From the NCBI GenBank assembly GCA_002336895.1, contig DDFC01000017.1, forward strand, positions 29,221 to 93,220: a stretch of DNA of 64,000 nucleotides, in the 5' to 3' direction. Under the pieces are notes generated by a model. That model did no database searches. It was not told the DNA's origin and saw only the letters and a program-made list of their open reading frames with translations. The translations under genes and the position numbers were made by a program. The stretch comes from Verrucomicrobiaceae bacterium UBA1938. GTDB taxonomy: Bacteria; Verrucomicrobiota; Verrucomicrobiia; Verrucomicrobiales; Verrucomicrobiaceae. Positions 7,986 through 16,732 of this stretch are shown here, in pieces (position 1 is the stretch's first letter; each line of letters begins with the position of its first letter).

Positions 7986-8924
7986 TTAGTGCTGCTCCAC
8001 CACGCACTCGCCCACGGCGCCGCGGTAGTAGTTGAACTGCACATTCGGGTGATCCGCCAGCAGAGACATGGGCACGGCAGAGTCGGTGATGCGCTTGGAG
8101 ATCATAAGCGCGGAGAGCCGCTGGCCCAGAGCGTTGTCGTGCTGCCCGGCCAGCCAGATGCTCACTTTTTCGGCCATCCAGGTTTCTTTGGGCCCGACGG
8201 TGAGGGCTTTCTGCGGCACCAGATTGATGTTGCCACCGCCCGAGGTGCGGGCCGTTTGCATCAAGCTGACGGGGTGCAGATCCACGAGGCGTGTGGTCAG
8301 CTTTCGGTATTCTGCCGGTGCGGGCGGTTCGTTCTTGAATTTGCCGGCGCGTTTTGGCGGATCGTTGAAGGCCCAGTGCTTGATCTCGCCCTGGCCGCCC
8401 TGCATCACCACGCAGCGTATTCCGCTCTGCCAGCTTTTGGTGTAGGCGGCGGTGTCTGCTTTGGGGAAATGCAGTTGTGTGTCTGGCATGCAGAGCTTGC
8501 GCTGCAGGCGGTCAAAGCACAGGTCGCGGTTCACTTTCTCAAAGGAGAGCGGGTGCTCCAGAGTCACCTCCTTCTTGGTGTGCTCGTCGTACCACTCGCC
8601 CATGCCCCAGAAGTGGCCGTCCTTGATGGAGATGCCCAGGTCATTGATGAGGCGCGCCACCATGGGCAGGTGCTCTGTAGGCCCCACGGGGCCGCAGATG
8701 CCGGCGGGGTTGTCCGGTGTGGCCTGCTTCCAGGCGTGGATGTACTCCAGCGCCTCTGCCAGGTAAAAATCCTCCAGCGTGTCGTGCATCACCACTTTGA
8801 ATCCCGGTCGCGAGAGCTGCCGCAGGTCGCGCTCGGTCAGCCGTGCGGCATCTTCGATCAATTCATTGTCCAGCGTGGTGTAGTCCCACCACTCAGGTGC
8901 GATGTGGCTGATTTGACGCGGCAT
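7986..8924 (-). CDS. Glucosamine-6-phosphate deaminase-like (NagB/isomerase-fold) protein
   Basis: 312 residues, longer than typical NagB (about 266). NagB-family landmarks are present: FWGMGEWYDE where NagB has its FDEY motif, GGQGEIKHWAFNDPP resembling the catalytic GxGxDGHIAFNEP loop, and KALTVGPKETWMAEKVSIWL followed by GQHD, matching the ALTVGVGTLL...GSQK segment. NagB deaminates and isomerises glucosamine-6-phosphate to fructose-6-phosphate. The catalytic-loop His is retained, but the aspartate of DGH appears replaced (EIKH), so the activity may differ. It has no obvious operon partner. The fold family is likely, the exact substrate uncertain. Confidence 0.7.
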   Translation of the reverse strand: MPRQISHIAPEWWDYTTLDNELIEDAARLTERDLRQLSRPGFKVVMHDTLEDFYLAEALEYIHAWKQATPDNPAGICGPVGPTEHLPMVARLINDLGISIKDGHFWGMGEWYDEHTKKEVTLEHPLSFEKVNRDLCFDRLQRKLCMPDTQLHFPKADTAAYTKSWQSGIRCVVMQGGQGEIKHWAFNDPPKRAGKFKNEPPAPAEYRKLTTRLVDLHPVSLMQTARTSGGGNINLVPQKALTVGPKETWMAEKVSIWLAGQHDNALGQRLSALMISKRITDSAVPMSLLADHPNVQFNYYRGAVGECVVEQH

Positions 8925-9167
8925 GGTTTACGCTGGTTGTTGCAAGAATACTCAGGGAAAACGCCGGTTTTGCCAAGCACTCATCTAGGGCAGGTGAAAA
9001 AAACCTACATTGAGGCTGGGTGGGGCGCACTGGGGTGATTTTAGGCCAGGGCAATTACCTTTCAAAGGCTGCTGGGGCGGTGTGGCCTGGAGAGGGGTCA
9101 GTACGGGAGGTGTGATGTGCCGGCAGGTGTTGAATGTGCGAGACATCACCATATCCAGCTATGCGAA

Positions 9168-10682
9168 TCATTCGGGTTTGCCGTGGTCGTAAAAACTGCG
9201 GATCTCGGAGGCGCTCAAGGCGGTGCTGTAGATGGCGAACTCGTCGATGGCACCGTTGAGATTGCGGATGGGGAACTGGTGGCCCTGGGTGGGGAGGCCC
9301 CAGTTGCCCATTTCACAGGGGCCGAAAACGATGTCGCGGCCGGGTTGGTGGAGCTTGGAGATTTCGCGGCCGACTTCCTGGCCGTCGAAGTACTGGATGA
9401 CCGTGCCGCTGGTGTTGTCATAAGTCACGGCGAGGTGGTGCCAGCGGCCGAGGCTGTCTGCGGTGAAGACGGGTTGGCTGAAGTACATCTGATTGTATCT
9501 GGCGCTCTTCGCCGCGTCTGCGGGGCGATACATGATGGAGAACATGAGGCTGCCGTCTTCGTAGATCTGCCAGTGGGGTTCGCCATTGTCGTAGCCGTCG
9601 GTGAGGAGGAGTGAATTGTACTTTTTGTCCACGGAATCGACCTTGACCCAGCAGGCGAGAGTGAGGGCGTGGTAGGTGCCGTCGAGATTCAGGCGCACGC
9701 GGTCGCCGGGGCGTTTGAACTCGAGCGCGGTTTTTTCAGGCCAGCGGCCCTGGGTCCATGCGGCACCGACGGCACCGCCGGCGCGCTGAGGGTGGCGTGG
9801 CTCGGTGACGTTTTTCACGAGGCGGTCCCAGCGGTCGTCTTCGAGATGCTTGAAGGTGTAGTAGGCGATGAGGCGTGAGTCCTTGCTGGCAGTGAGAGAC
9901 CACTGCTGCCAGTCTGCGAAGCGCCGGGTGTCCCGCTCCTTCACGAGGCCGTGGAGTTCGGTGATGGAGAGGAAATCCGATGTGCTGTGTCCCAGGCCCA
10001 TGCCTTGCTTCAAGCTGGTGGGTGACTGATCTGTATGCGCGATGACTTCGCCTTCGAAGACGTGCACGGCGCTGGTGTTGTCCTTCACATTGAGCGCGAA
10101 CTCGGTGCCGAGGTCTTCGAGTTTCATGCCGGGGGCGTGCATGAGGAAGCCTTTGGCGGCTGGTGGCACATGCACGCGTACGCGACCGCTGAGGCAGCGG
10201 GCCTCCCAGGCGGAGAGGATTTCGATCTCGGCGCTGCCTTCGATCAAGGCAGTGGCGCCGCTGAAGAACTCGATCTGCGCGAGGCCCTGAGTGAGATGAA
10301 GAGGACCGGGCTTGAGTGTGTCGCCACTGCGGAGTGTGCCGCTGAATTGAGCATCCATGGTCTGGCTGAGCATGGCGACGCCGTTTGAGGTGGCTTCCGT
10401 TTCAGCGGGGCGCTGCGGCCAAAAGATGAGGGCGCAGGCGATGGCGGCAGCGGCTGCGGTGAGGGAAGGCCACCATTGGCGCGTCTTGCGTTTGGGTGTG
10501 GTGGCTTGCAGACGGCCGGTATTGACGGCGGGCTGTTGCAACAGCCGGGCATGCTGATCGACGAGTTCCAGGTAGAGACGGCGGGCCTGCCAGTCTGAGC
10601 GCAGGAGGTCTTCGAGCTGGGCGTGCTGCTCGGGGGGGATCTCGCCATCAATGGCGGCGTGGATGAGGGATTCGAGGTTCAT
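9168..10682 (-). CDS. FecR-LamG anti-sigma-type membrane protein
   Basis: 504 residues from the ATG that overlaps the upstream sigma-factor stop (ATGA). A short N-terminal zinc-finger-free anti-sigma-like segment (ESLIHAAIDGEIPPEQHAQL) is followed by one membrane span (about 75-90), a FecR-like domain (about 110-230, with GTEFALNVKDNTSAVHVFEG), and a C-terminal LamG/concanavalin-like jellyroll (about 310-500, with LGRWHHLAVTYDN and GAIDEFAIYSTALSASEIRS). In Planctomycetes and Verrucomicrobia such proteins pair with ECF-like sigma factors. The outer LamG domain is presumed to sense a carbohydrate. No PSD1 or DUF1501 gene follows here, unlike the second module in the window. Confidence 0.85.
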   Translation of the reverse strand: MNLESLIHAAIDGEIPPEQHAQLEDLLRSDWQARRLYLELVDQHARLLQQPAVNTGRLQATTPKRKTRQWWPSLTAAAAAIACALIFWPQRPAETEATSNGVAMLSQTMDAQFSGTLRSGDTLKPGPLHLTQGLAQIEFFSGATALIEGSAEIEILSAWEARCLSGRVRVHVPPAAKGFLMHAPGMKLEDLGTEFALNVKDNTSAVHVFEGEVIAHTDQSPTSLKQGMGLGHSTSDFLSITELHGLVKERDTRRFADWQQWSLTASKDSRLIAYYTFKHLEDDRWDRLVKNVTEPRHPQRAGGAVGAAWTQGRWPEKTALEFKRPGDRVRLNLDGTYHALTLACWVKVDSVDKKYNSLLLTDGYDNGEPHWQIYEDGSLMFSIMYRPADAAKSARYNQMYFSQPVFTADSLGRWHHLAVTYDNTSGTVIQYFDGQEVGREISKLHQPGRDIVFGPCEMGNWGLPTQGHQFPIRNLNGAIDEFAIYSTALSASEIRSFYDHGKPE

Positions 10683-11209
10683 GCGAGGCCCTCGGTTTGA
10701 AGCTGGCGTGTGACACACTCATGCAGGCGCTGGCGCAGGAGCTCCAGATTGCGGAAGAGGGTGCGGCGACTGAGGGAGAAGTGGGCCATCATTTCCTCGG
10801 CGCTCTGGCGCAGGGCGTAACGGCTGGTGACGAGCTCCTGATCCTGAGCGGTGAGCTTTTGCAAGCAAGCGTCGAGGAGGCGGAGGCGGTCGTCTAGCTG
10901 AGGCTCGATGTGGGAGCGCTCGCTGGCGAGGAGGTCCATGACGTCCTCGCTGAAGAGGAGCGGTGAGCGTGATGATTTCTCGCGGTGCTTTTGCACCTGG
11001 AAGAAAGCGAAGCGGTATGCCCAGGGGAGGAAGGGGCGGGCGGGGTCGTATTCGGCGAATTTGCGATAGAGAGCGAGGCTCGTCTCCTGCAGGATGTCGC
11101 GGGCGTCAGCCTCGCAAGGCACGAGGCTGAAGATGTAGCGAAACAACGGCTCCTGATGCTGTGTGAGCAGGAGGACGAGGGTTTCGGTGCTGGAAGGAGA
11201 GTCTGACAT
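10679..11209 (-). CDS. ECF-type RNA polymerase sigma factor
   Basis: 176 residues from the start MSDSPSST. Region 2 is visible as PLFRYIFSLVPCEADARDIL followed by QETSLALYRKFAEYDPARPF and LPWAYRFAFFQVQKHREK. Region 4 near the C-terminus contains LTAQDQELVTSRYALRQSAE and a helix-turn-helix ending SRRTLFRNLELLRQRLHECV. This is the sigma-70 subgroup common in Rhodopirellula and Verrucomicrobium. It overlaps the FecR-LamG gene by four bases, so the two are co-translated and probably form a signal pair. It may recognise its own promoter in the repeat-bearing gap upstream, but none is visible. Confidence 0.88.
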   Translation of the reverse strand: MSDSPSSTETLVLLLTQHQEPLFRYIFSLVPCEADARDILQETSLALYRKFAEYDPARPFLPWAYRFAFFQVQKHREKSSRSPLLFSEDVMDLLASERSHIEPQLDDRLRLLDACLQKLTAQDQELVTSRYALRQSAEEMMAHFSLSRRTLFRNLELLRQRLHECVTRQLQTEGLA

Positions 11210-11269
11210 GTGCCATGGGTATTCCCGGGGCAGGTGAAAGAAGTGCCAAAATTGTACCAGAATGCTCAA

Positions 11270-11340
11270 CCACGGAATACGCTGAATACACGGAACCAAT
11301 CCCAGGTTTCTGATTTCCGTGTGTTCTGTGTATTCTTTGG
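11270..11340. repeat. Imperfect inverted repeat of CACGGAATACAC type
   Basis: Two arms of 27 bases, the left beginning CCACGGAATACGCTGAATAC and the right ending TGTTCTGTGTATTCTTTGG, pair with a few mismatches around a 17-base spacer. It lies between the divergent sigma-factor and LacI-type genes. The composition is unlike its surroundings and looks like a small dispersed element. A regulatory role cannot be excluded. Confidence 0.55.
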
Positions 11341-11423
11341 TTCTTTGATTGAATCTGGGGGAGGGCGTTGTTGCGGGGCCGTGGGTTTGTCGCCAGTGTG
11401 ACGGAGTTCAAAGGTCTGAACGT

Positions 11424-12443
11424 ATGAATCTCAAATCTCTCGCCCAGCATCTTGGCATCTCCGCCAGCACGGTTTCGCGTGTGATGGCGGGGCGGGGGGA
11501 TGAGTTTCGGATCGCGAAGGAGACGCAGAGGCACATTCTTGAAGAGGCTGCCGCCATGGGTGTGCGGCCGGATGAACTGGCGCGGAGTCTGAGGCTGCAA
11601 AGCACGCGCACGCTGGGGCTGGTGATTCCGGATATTTCCAACCCCTTCTTTGCCGCGCTGGCGCGTGCGGTGGAGAGACGTGCACGGGCGCTCGGCTATA
11701 CGGTGCTGCTGGCTGATTCGGAAGAGTCTGCGGAAGTGGAGGGTGAGTGCATTCGCATACTGCTGGACCGCCGCATCGACGGGCTCATTCTCGCGCCGGT
11801 AGGTGGTGATTCCGAGCACCTGAAGGCGCTCATTGCATCGCGGCTGCCGCTCACGCAGGTGGACCGCGTGCTTGCTTCGCTGAAGACGGCTGCTGTGGTG
11901 GCTGACAATTTTGCCGGGGCACGTGAAGCGGTGGCACGGCTGGTGAAGCTGGGTCACAAGCGCATTGCCTGCCTGCAGGGGCGGGAGGACAGCTCTGTGA
12001 TTGCGGAGCGGGTGCGCGGCTATCGCGCAGGGTTGAGCGAGGCGGGGCTGCGGTTTGAGACGAAGTTTCTCGCGGGTGGTGAGCACTCGCTGGCCATTGC
12101 ACGAGAGCACACGCTGAAGCTGCTGGCCGCGTGGTCGCGCCCCACGGCGATTCTTGCGCTGAGCAATCAGCTTGCGCTGGGAGCGCTGGAGGCGGTGCGA
12201 GAGCGCGGGTTGATGATTCCGGACGATCTTTCGCTCATCGCCTTTGATGAGCAGCCGTGGGCCTCGCTGCTCTCTCCGCCGCTGACGACGCTGGCGCAGC
12301 CGGTGGAGGAGATGGGGACTGAGGCTGTGGACAGTCTGTGCGCTCAGATCAAGCCCGGCGCCAAGACTTCACGGAAGGCGCTGACGAAGCTGCCGGTGCG
12401 GCTGATCGAGCGAGCTTCCATTGGCCCCAAGAAGAAAGATTGA
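11424..12443 (+). CDS. LacI-family transcriptional regulator
   Basis: 339 residues. The helix-turn-helix at the extreme N-terminus is typical: NLKSLAQHLGISASTVSRVM (2-21), followed by a hinge (GVRPDELARSLRL) and a periplasmic-binding-protein-like effector domain with the family signatures GLVIPDISNPFFAALARAVE and LSLIAFDEQPWASLLSPPLT. It heads a ribose/nucleoside operon and a matching palindrome lies just after it, so it probably represses that operon and responds to ribose or a nucleoside. An upstream in-frame extension exists but begins before any plausible ribosome site. MNLKSLAQ is the family-consistent start. Confidence 0.92.
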   Translation: MNLKSLAQHLGISASTVSRVMAGRGDEFRIAKETQRHILEEAAAMGVRPDELARSLRLQSTRTLGLVIPDISNPFFAALARAVERRARALGYTVLLADSEESAEVEGECIRILLDRRIDGLILAPVGGDSEHLKALIASRLPLTQVDRVLASLKTAAVVADNFAGAREAVARLVKLGHKRIACLQGREDSSVIAERVRGYRAGLSEAGLRFETKFLAGGEHSLAIAREHTLKLLAAWSRPTAILALSNQLALGALEAVRERGLMIPDDLSLIAFDEQPWASLLSPPLTTLAQPVEEMGTEAVDSLCAQIKPGAKTSRKALTKLPVRLIERASIGPKKKD

Positions 12444-12469
12444 CCGAAAGGTTTCCTTCTGCACAATCG

Positions 12470-12479
12470 TTTGCGCAAA
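12470..12479. promoter_or_regulatory. LacI-type operator TTTGCGCAAA
   Basis: A perfect 10-bp palindrome with the central CG step typical of LacI/GalR-family operators. It lies 26 bases after the regulator stop and 15 bases before the start of the substrate-binding-protein gene. Binding by the neighbouring regulator is inference. Confidence 0.5.
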
Positions 12480-12494
12480 ACCACCTTTCCAGCC

Positions 12495-13427
12495 ATGAAA
12501 TGCCTCATTCCGCTCCTGTTTGCCTCCCTGGCGCTGCTTTCCTGCAAGCCTGCGGGCGGGCCTGCGAACTCCAGCTCAGGCAAGCCGAAGGTGGCGCTGG
12601 TGATGAAGTCGCTGGCGAATGAGTTCTTCCAAACGATGGCGGAAGGCGCGAAGAAGCACCAGGCGGCGCATGCTGGGGACTATGAGCTGGTGGTGAACGG
12701 CATCAAGAACGAGACGGATCTGGCGGAGCAGGTTGGGCTGGTGGACCAAATGGTGTCGCAGGGCGTGCAGGCGATTGTCATCGCCCCGGCGGACTCCAAG
12801 GCGCTGGTGACCGTGCTGAAGCGTGCGAAGGCGGCGGGCGTGCTCATCATTAACATCGACAACAAGCTGGATGCGGACACGCTGAAGCAGGCGGGGCTGA
12901 GCATTCCGTTTGTCGGACCGGACAACCGTGCGGGTGCGAAGGCTGTGGGCGAGGTGCTGGCGAAAAAGCTCAAGGCGGGGGATGAGGTGGCGATCATCGA
13001 AGGGGTGACGACGGCCTTCAACGGACAGCAGCGCAAGGCGGGCTTTGAAGATGCGATGAACGCGGCGGGCATGAAGATCGTGGCAACGCAGAGCGGGCAG
13101 TGGGAGATGGAGAAGGCGAATGGCGTGGCGGCGGGCATCCTGGCGGCAAATCCGAATGTGAAGGCGCTGCTGTGTGCGAATGACAACATGGCTCTGGGGG
13201 CTGCGGCAGCGGTGCAGGCGGCGGGCAAGGCGGGGCATGTGCAGATCATCGGCTTTGACAACATCGCCGCGCTGAAGCCGCTGCTGGCTGACGGGCGTGT
13301 GCTGGCCACGTGTGATCAGCATGGGGATCAACTGGCGGTGTTTGGCATCGAGGCTGCGCTGAAGGTGCTGAAGGACAAGACGGTGCCGGGGGATCAGCAG
13401 ACGCAGGTGGATGTGATCACGAAGTGA
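12495..13427 (+). CDS. Ribose-type ABC transporter substrate-binding lipoprotein
   Basis: 310 residues of the RbsB/periplasmic binding protein type 1 family. The start MKCLIPLL gives a lipoprotein signal with lipobox LLSC (C17). Family signatures include VALVMKSLANEFFQTMAEGA at the start of the mature fold, VDQMVSQGVQAIVIAPADSK, FVGPDNRAGAKAVGEVLAKK, and AILCAND-like ALLCANDNMALGAAAA. It should capture a sugar such as ribose in the periplasm and deliver it to the permease encoded two genes downstream. Its membership of a LacI-regulated operon with nucleoside hydrolases and ribokinase points to ribose. Confidence 0.92.
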   Translation: MKCLIPLLFASLALLSCKPAGGPANSSSGKPKVALVMKSLANEFFQTMAEGAKKHQAAHAGDYELVVNGIKNETDLAEQVGLVDQMVSQGVQAIVIAPADSKALVTVLKRAKAAGVLIINIDNKLDADTLKQAGLSIPFVGPDNRAGAKAVGEVLAKKLKAGDEVAIIEGVTTAFNGQQRKAGFEDAMNAAGMKIVATQSGQWEMEKANGVAAGILAANPNVKALLCANDNMALGAAAAVQAAGKAGHVQIIGFDNIAALKPLLADGRVLATCDQHGDQLAVFGIEAALKVLKDKTVPGDQQTQVDVITK

Positions 13428-13447
13428 GACTGCAACGCATCGCTTCA

Positions 13448-13795
13448 ATGAACATCACGGACATCGAAATCTATTGCGACGGAGGATCAATTGAGTTCTT
13501 CGTCGAGCGGGGCAGTGAAAAGAAAAGAGTTTGGTTGGAGACGCCCTTCGCCGGAGAGCCTAGGGCGCTGTTGATTGATTCTAAAAAAGTAAACAAAGGA
13601 GCTGTCGAGATTGACGTGCTCTGTGCCGATATCGCTGAATGGTGGGCGGGGCTTGGCGAAGATGTGCAGAGGCTTGCTGTGGATGGACTTTCGAAGGATG
13701 AGACCATTCTGAGTTTGAATGAGACGACGAGAAAAGCTCTGAGCCTGCGCCGCGTTCGTTTTGTGCAGGACTACATAACTGAGCACTATACTTGA
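13448..13795 (+). CDS. Small hypothetical protein inside the ribose operon
   Basis: 115 residues from MNITDIEIY. A GTG start 24 bases upstream, overlapping the rbsB stop, is an alternative. I recognise no family. The protein is acidic, begins with a predicted beta-strand series (IEIYCDGGSIEFFVERG), contains a WWAGLGEDVQ stretch, and ends in basic LRRVRFVQDYITEHYT. It contains no signal peptide or membrane span. Codon use is visibly less GC-biased than in its neighbours, so it may be a later insertion between the binding-protein and permease genes, where an ATPase gene would usually stand. Confidence 0.6.
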   Translation: MNITDIEIYCDGGSIEFFVERGSEKKRVWLETPFAGEPRALLIDSKKVNKGAVEIDVLCADIAEWWAGLGEDVQRLAVDGLSKDETILSLNETTRKALSLRRVRFVQDYITEHYT

Positions 13796-13806
13796 ATTTA
13801 GAGCCC

Positions 13807-14730
13807 ATGCGCCGCTTCACCGACTTCTTCATCCTCATGGCCGTGCTAGCGGCGATGATCGTGCTTTTTGGACTGATGAGGGAGAGCTTTTTCAGCATGG
13901 GGACGCTGGGGACGGTGGCGAACCGGATACCGGCGCTGGCGCTGGTGGCGACGGGAATGACGCTGGTGATGGTGACGGGAGGGATTGATCTTTCGGTGGG
14001 TTCACTGCTGGGCTTTTGCGGGGCGGTGGCCGGAGTGTTGATGGCGGACATGCACTGGGGGCTGGCGCTGGCGACGACCGCCTGCGTGGGTGTGGGGGCT
14101 CTGCTGGGGGGCACGACGGGTGCGGTGAGTGTGAAGCTGCGGCTGCCTTCGTTCATTGTTTCGCTGGGCATGCTGGAGATTGCGCGTGGGCTGGCCTTTC
14201 TGACGACGGACTCGCAGACGAAGTACATCGGCGTGGACATTGAGGCGCTGGGCGCGCCGTTTGGCGGGCTGGTGATTTCGCCTGCGTTTGTGATCAGCCT
14301 GGTGGTTGTAGCGGCGGGGCAGGTGATGCTTTCACAGATGGCTCTGGGACGGCATTTGATTGCGATTGGCGCGAACCGTGAGGCGGCGCTGGTTTCGGGG
14401 CTTTCGGTGGATCGGCCGCGTATTTTTGCGCATGCGCTGCTGGGGGCGCTGACGGGGCTGGCGGCGGTCTTCAACTGCTCGCGTCTTGGCTCGGCTGATC
14501 CGAATGCGGGCACGGGTTTTGAGCTGAGTGCCATTGCTGCGGTGGTGGTGGGTGGAACGAGCCTGATGGGAGGACGTGGCTCGGTGATGAAGAGCTTTAT
14601 GGGTGTGCTGATCATTGCCACGCTGGAGGCCGGGCTGATTCAGATCGGAGCTTCCGAGCCGGTGAAGCGTGTGGTTACCGGTGTTGTAATCGTCGTTGCC
14701 GTGCTGGCGGACACCTGGAGGAGAAAATGA
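13807..14730 (+). CDS. rbsC: Ribose-type ABC transporter permease
   Basis: 307 residues, about eight to ten membrane spans, of the RbsC/BPD_transp_2 family. Signatures are VMVTGGIDLSVGSLLGFCG, the cytoplasmic coupling segment IGANREAALVSGLSVDRPRI, and ELSAIAAVVVGGTSLMGGRG. A TTG start 15 bases upstream is possible, but the ATG giving MRRFTDFF is more conventional. The gene overlaps the following nucleoside hydrolase by ATGA. A functional importer needs an RbsA-type ATPase, and none is encoded in this operon or elsewhere in the window, so either an orphan ATPase is shared or the transporter is incomplete. Confidence 0.92.
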   Translation: MRRFTDFFILMAVLAAMIVLFGLMRESFFSMGTLGTVANRIPALALVATGMTLVMVTGGIDLSVGSLLGFCGAVAGVLMADMHWGLALATTACVGVGALLGGTTGAVSVKLRLPSFIVSLGMLEIARGLAFLTTDSQTKYIGVDIEALGAPFGGLVISPAFVISLVVVAAGQVMLSQMALGRHLIAIGANREAALVSGLSVDRPRIFAHALLGALTGLAAVFNCSRLGSADPNAGTGFELSAIAAVVVGGTSLMGGRGSVMKSFMGVLIIATLEAGLIQIGASEPVKRVVTGVVIVVAVLADTWRRK

Positions 14731-15740
14731 TCTGCATGAAACATTTCGTTCTATTACTGCTGCTTGCCGCGCCGGCTTTCGCTGAGAAGCCGCGCATCAT
14801 CTTTGACACGGACATCACCGGAGATGTGGATGACGTGCTGGCGCTGACGATGTGCCACACGCTGGCGGATCGCGGCGCGTGCGAGTTTCTCGGGGTGACG
14901 ATCTCAAAGGACAATCCGCTCACGGCGAGTTTTGTGGATGCTCAGAACACGTTTTATGGAAGGCCCGATTTGCCGATTGGTGTCACGCGTGATCCGACGG
15001 CGCAGAAGCGTGAGAGCAAGTATCTGAAGCTGGCGGATTCACCGGACTATCCGCATGATTTGAAAAGAAATGAGGATGCACGCGAGGCGGTGGATCTGCT
15101 GCGTGAACTGCTGGCGAAGCAGCCGGACGGGAGTGTTTCGATCATCAGCGTGGGCATTGCCTCGAACATGGCGAACTTGCTCAAATCGAAGGGCGATGCG
15201 CATTCGCCACTCGACGGGCCTGCGCTGATTCGCAAGAAGGTGAAGATGCTGTCCATCATGGCGGGTGCCTTCGCCTTCTGCAATCATACCAACTACCACC
15301 TGGAGGCGAATGTGATCAATGGCATCGGCTTCATGCAGACGGTGGCGAATGAGTGGCCTGATGAGGTTCCGGTGTACTGGAGCGGGTATGAGATTGGCGA
15401 GGCTCTGCCGTTTCCAAGCGATTCAATTGCACAAGATCTTGGCTACATTCCGCATCACATCGTGAAGGAGGCCTACCTGCTGCACAGCGGGCCTCTGCAT
15501 CGCCGCCCGTGCTGGGACGAAAGCAGTGTACTTCAGGCGGTGTTTCCTGAGCGTGGATTTTTCGGCATCTCTGCTGCGGGTCGTGTGAAAGTGGGCGATG
15601 ATGGTTTTACGCGAGTTGTGACGCCGGGCCCATCTGCGAAGGTGGCCCGACGTGACCATATTCTCACCCTGACCTCAGTGCAGAAGGCACGCATGCTGGA
15701 GGCCATCGTACAAACCACTGTGCAACCACCCAAGAAATGA
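14727..15740 (+). CDS. Exported inosine/uridine-preferring nucleoside hydrolase, copy 1
   Basis: 337 residues with an N-terminal signal peptide (about 1-19, ending APAFAE). The nucleoside hydrolase calcium-binding motif appears as IIFDTDITGDVDDVLALTM (the canonical form is DTDPGxDD). Further features are the NTFYGRPDLPIGV segment and a C-terminal region with the conserved DE/H pocket (PCWDESSVLQAV). These enzymes cleave the N-glycosidic bond of nucleosides to free base and ribose. Export suggests action in the periplasm. It overlaps both neighbours by ATGA and is paralogous to the next gene, with which it probably arose by tandem duplication. Confidence 0.88.
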   Translation: MICMKHFVLLLLLAAPAFAEKPRIIFDTDITGDVDDVLALTMCHTLADRGACEFLGVTISKDNPLTASFVDAQNTFYGRPDLPIGVTRDPTAQKRESKYLKLADSPDYPHDLKRNEDAREAVDLLRELLAKQPDGSVSIISVGIASNMANLLKSKGDAHSPLDGPALIRKKVKMLSIMAGAFAFCNHTNYHLEANVINGIGFMQTVANEWPDEVPVYWSGYEIGEALPFPSDSIAQDLGYIPHHIVKEAYLLHSGPLHRRPCWDESSVLQAVFPERGFFGISAAGRVKVGDDGFTRVVTPGPSAKVARRDHILTLTSVQKARMLEAIVQTTVQPPKK

Positions 15741-16732
15741 AAAAGCTCGTTACACTCCTCTGCTGTGCGCTCTGCGGCCTGTCCCAGGCGGTGCCGGTGA
15801 AGCTCATCTTTGACACCGACATGGGCAACGATGTCGATGACCTGATGGCGCTGGCGATGATCCACAACCTGCAAAAACGCGGCGCGTGCGAGCTGCTGGC
15901 GGTGACGATCACGAAGGACCACCCGCAGGCGGCAGCTTTTGTGGATGCGGTGAACACGCTCTACGGCTACCCGGACATTCCCATCGGCGTGGTGCGCGAT
16001 GGCGCGGCGAAGGAGGCGGGGAAGTTTAACCTGCTGGCCGATGAGAAGAATGCAGATGGGAGCCTTCGCTACCCGCATGATCTCAAGAGCGGGGCGGATG
16101 CGCCGGAGGCGGTTGGCTTGATCAAGGACATCCTGACGAAGCAGCCGGATGGCAGCGTGGTCATTGCGCAGGTGGGCTTTTTCACCAATCTGTCGCGACT
16201 GCTGGATTCGCCGGGCGGGAAGGAATTGATCGCGAAGAAGGTGAAGTTTCTGAGCATCATGGCGGGCGCGTTTCAGACGGTGCAGTGGGACACGCGGCAT
16301 CTGGAGTACAACGTGAAGCTGGATGTGCCTGCTGCGCAGAAGCTCGCCAAGGAGTGGCCCACGCCAGTGGTGTGGAGCGGCTATGAGATCGGAGTGGCGG
16401 CGGCGTTTCCGCATGTGGTGATCGAGCAGGATCTGGACTATCTCCCGCATCATCCGCTGAAGGAGGCTTATTATCTTTACAATCCACCACCGCATGACCG
16501 CCCGACATGGGACCCCACGTCTGTCCTGTATGCGGTGCTGCCGGAGCGCGGCTACTTTGATCTCTCGCCGCCGGGGAATGTGGTGGTGGAAAACGATTCG
16601 GCCACGCTGTTTCGCAAAAGCAAAGATGGCAAAGGACGGCATCGCTTTCTGGTGATGAGTCCGGAGCAGACCGCTCGTGTGCGCGAGGCTATTGTGCAGC
16701 TCAGCGTGGAACCACCACCCGCCAAGAAGTGA
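15737..16732 (+). CDS. Exported inosine/uridine-preferring nucleoside hydrolase, copy 2
   Basis: 331 residues, same architecture as the gene before it: a signal peptide (about 1-18), LIFDTDMGNDVDDLMALAMI as the calcium/ribose-binding motif, VNTLYGYPDIPIGVVRDGAA, and RPTWDPTSVLYAVLPERGYF near the C-terminus. Two copies may divide purine and pyrimidine nucleosides between them, or one may have drifted in specificity. Compared with copy 1 the first motif is closer to consensus (GNDVDD). The stop overlaps the ribokinase start (TGATG). Together with the binding protein and kinase it defines a periplasmic nucleoside-to-ribose route. Confidence 0.88.
   Translation: MKKLVTLLCCALCGLSQAVPVKLIFDTDMGNDVDDLMALAMIHNLQKRGACELLAVTITKDHPQAAAFVDAVNTLYGYPDIPIGVVRDGAAKEAGKFNLLADEKNADGSLRYPHDLKSGADAPEAVGLIKDILTKQPDGSVVIAQVGFFTNLSRLLDSPGGKELIAKKVKFLSIMAGAFQTVQWDTRHLEYNVKLDVPAAQKLAKEWPTPVVWSGYEIGVAAAFPHVVIEQDLDYLPHHPLKEAYYLYNPPPHDRPTWDPTSVLYAVLPERGYFDLSPPGNVVVENDSATLFRKSKDGKGRHRFLVMSPEQTARVREAIVQLSVEPPPAKK

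Noticed and set aside
7752..9038. A 428-codon plus-strand frame
   Set aside because: It runs opposite the NagB-like gene and through a repeat-bearing gap, without a ribosome site or recognisable domain.
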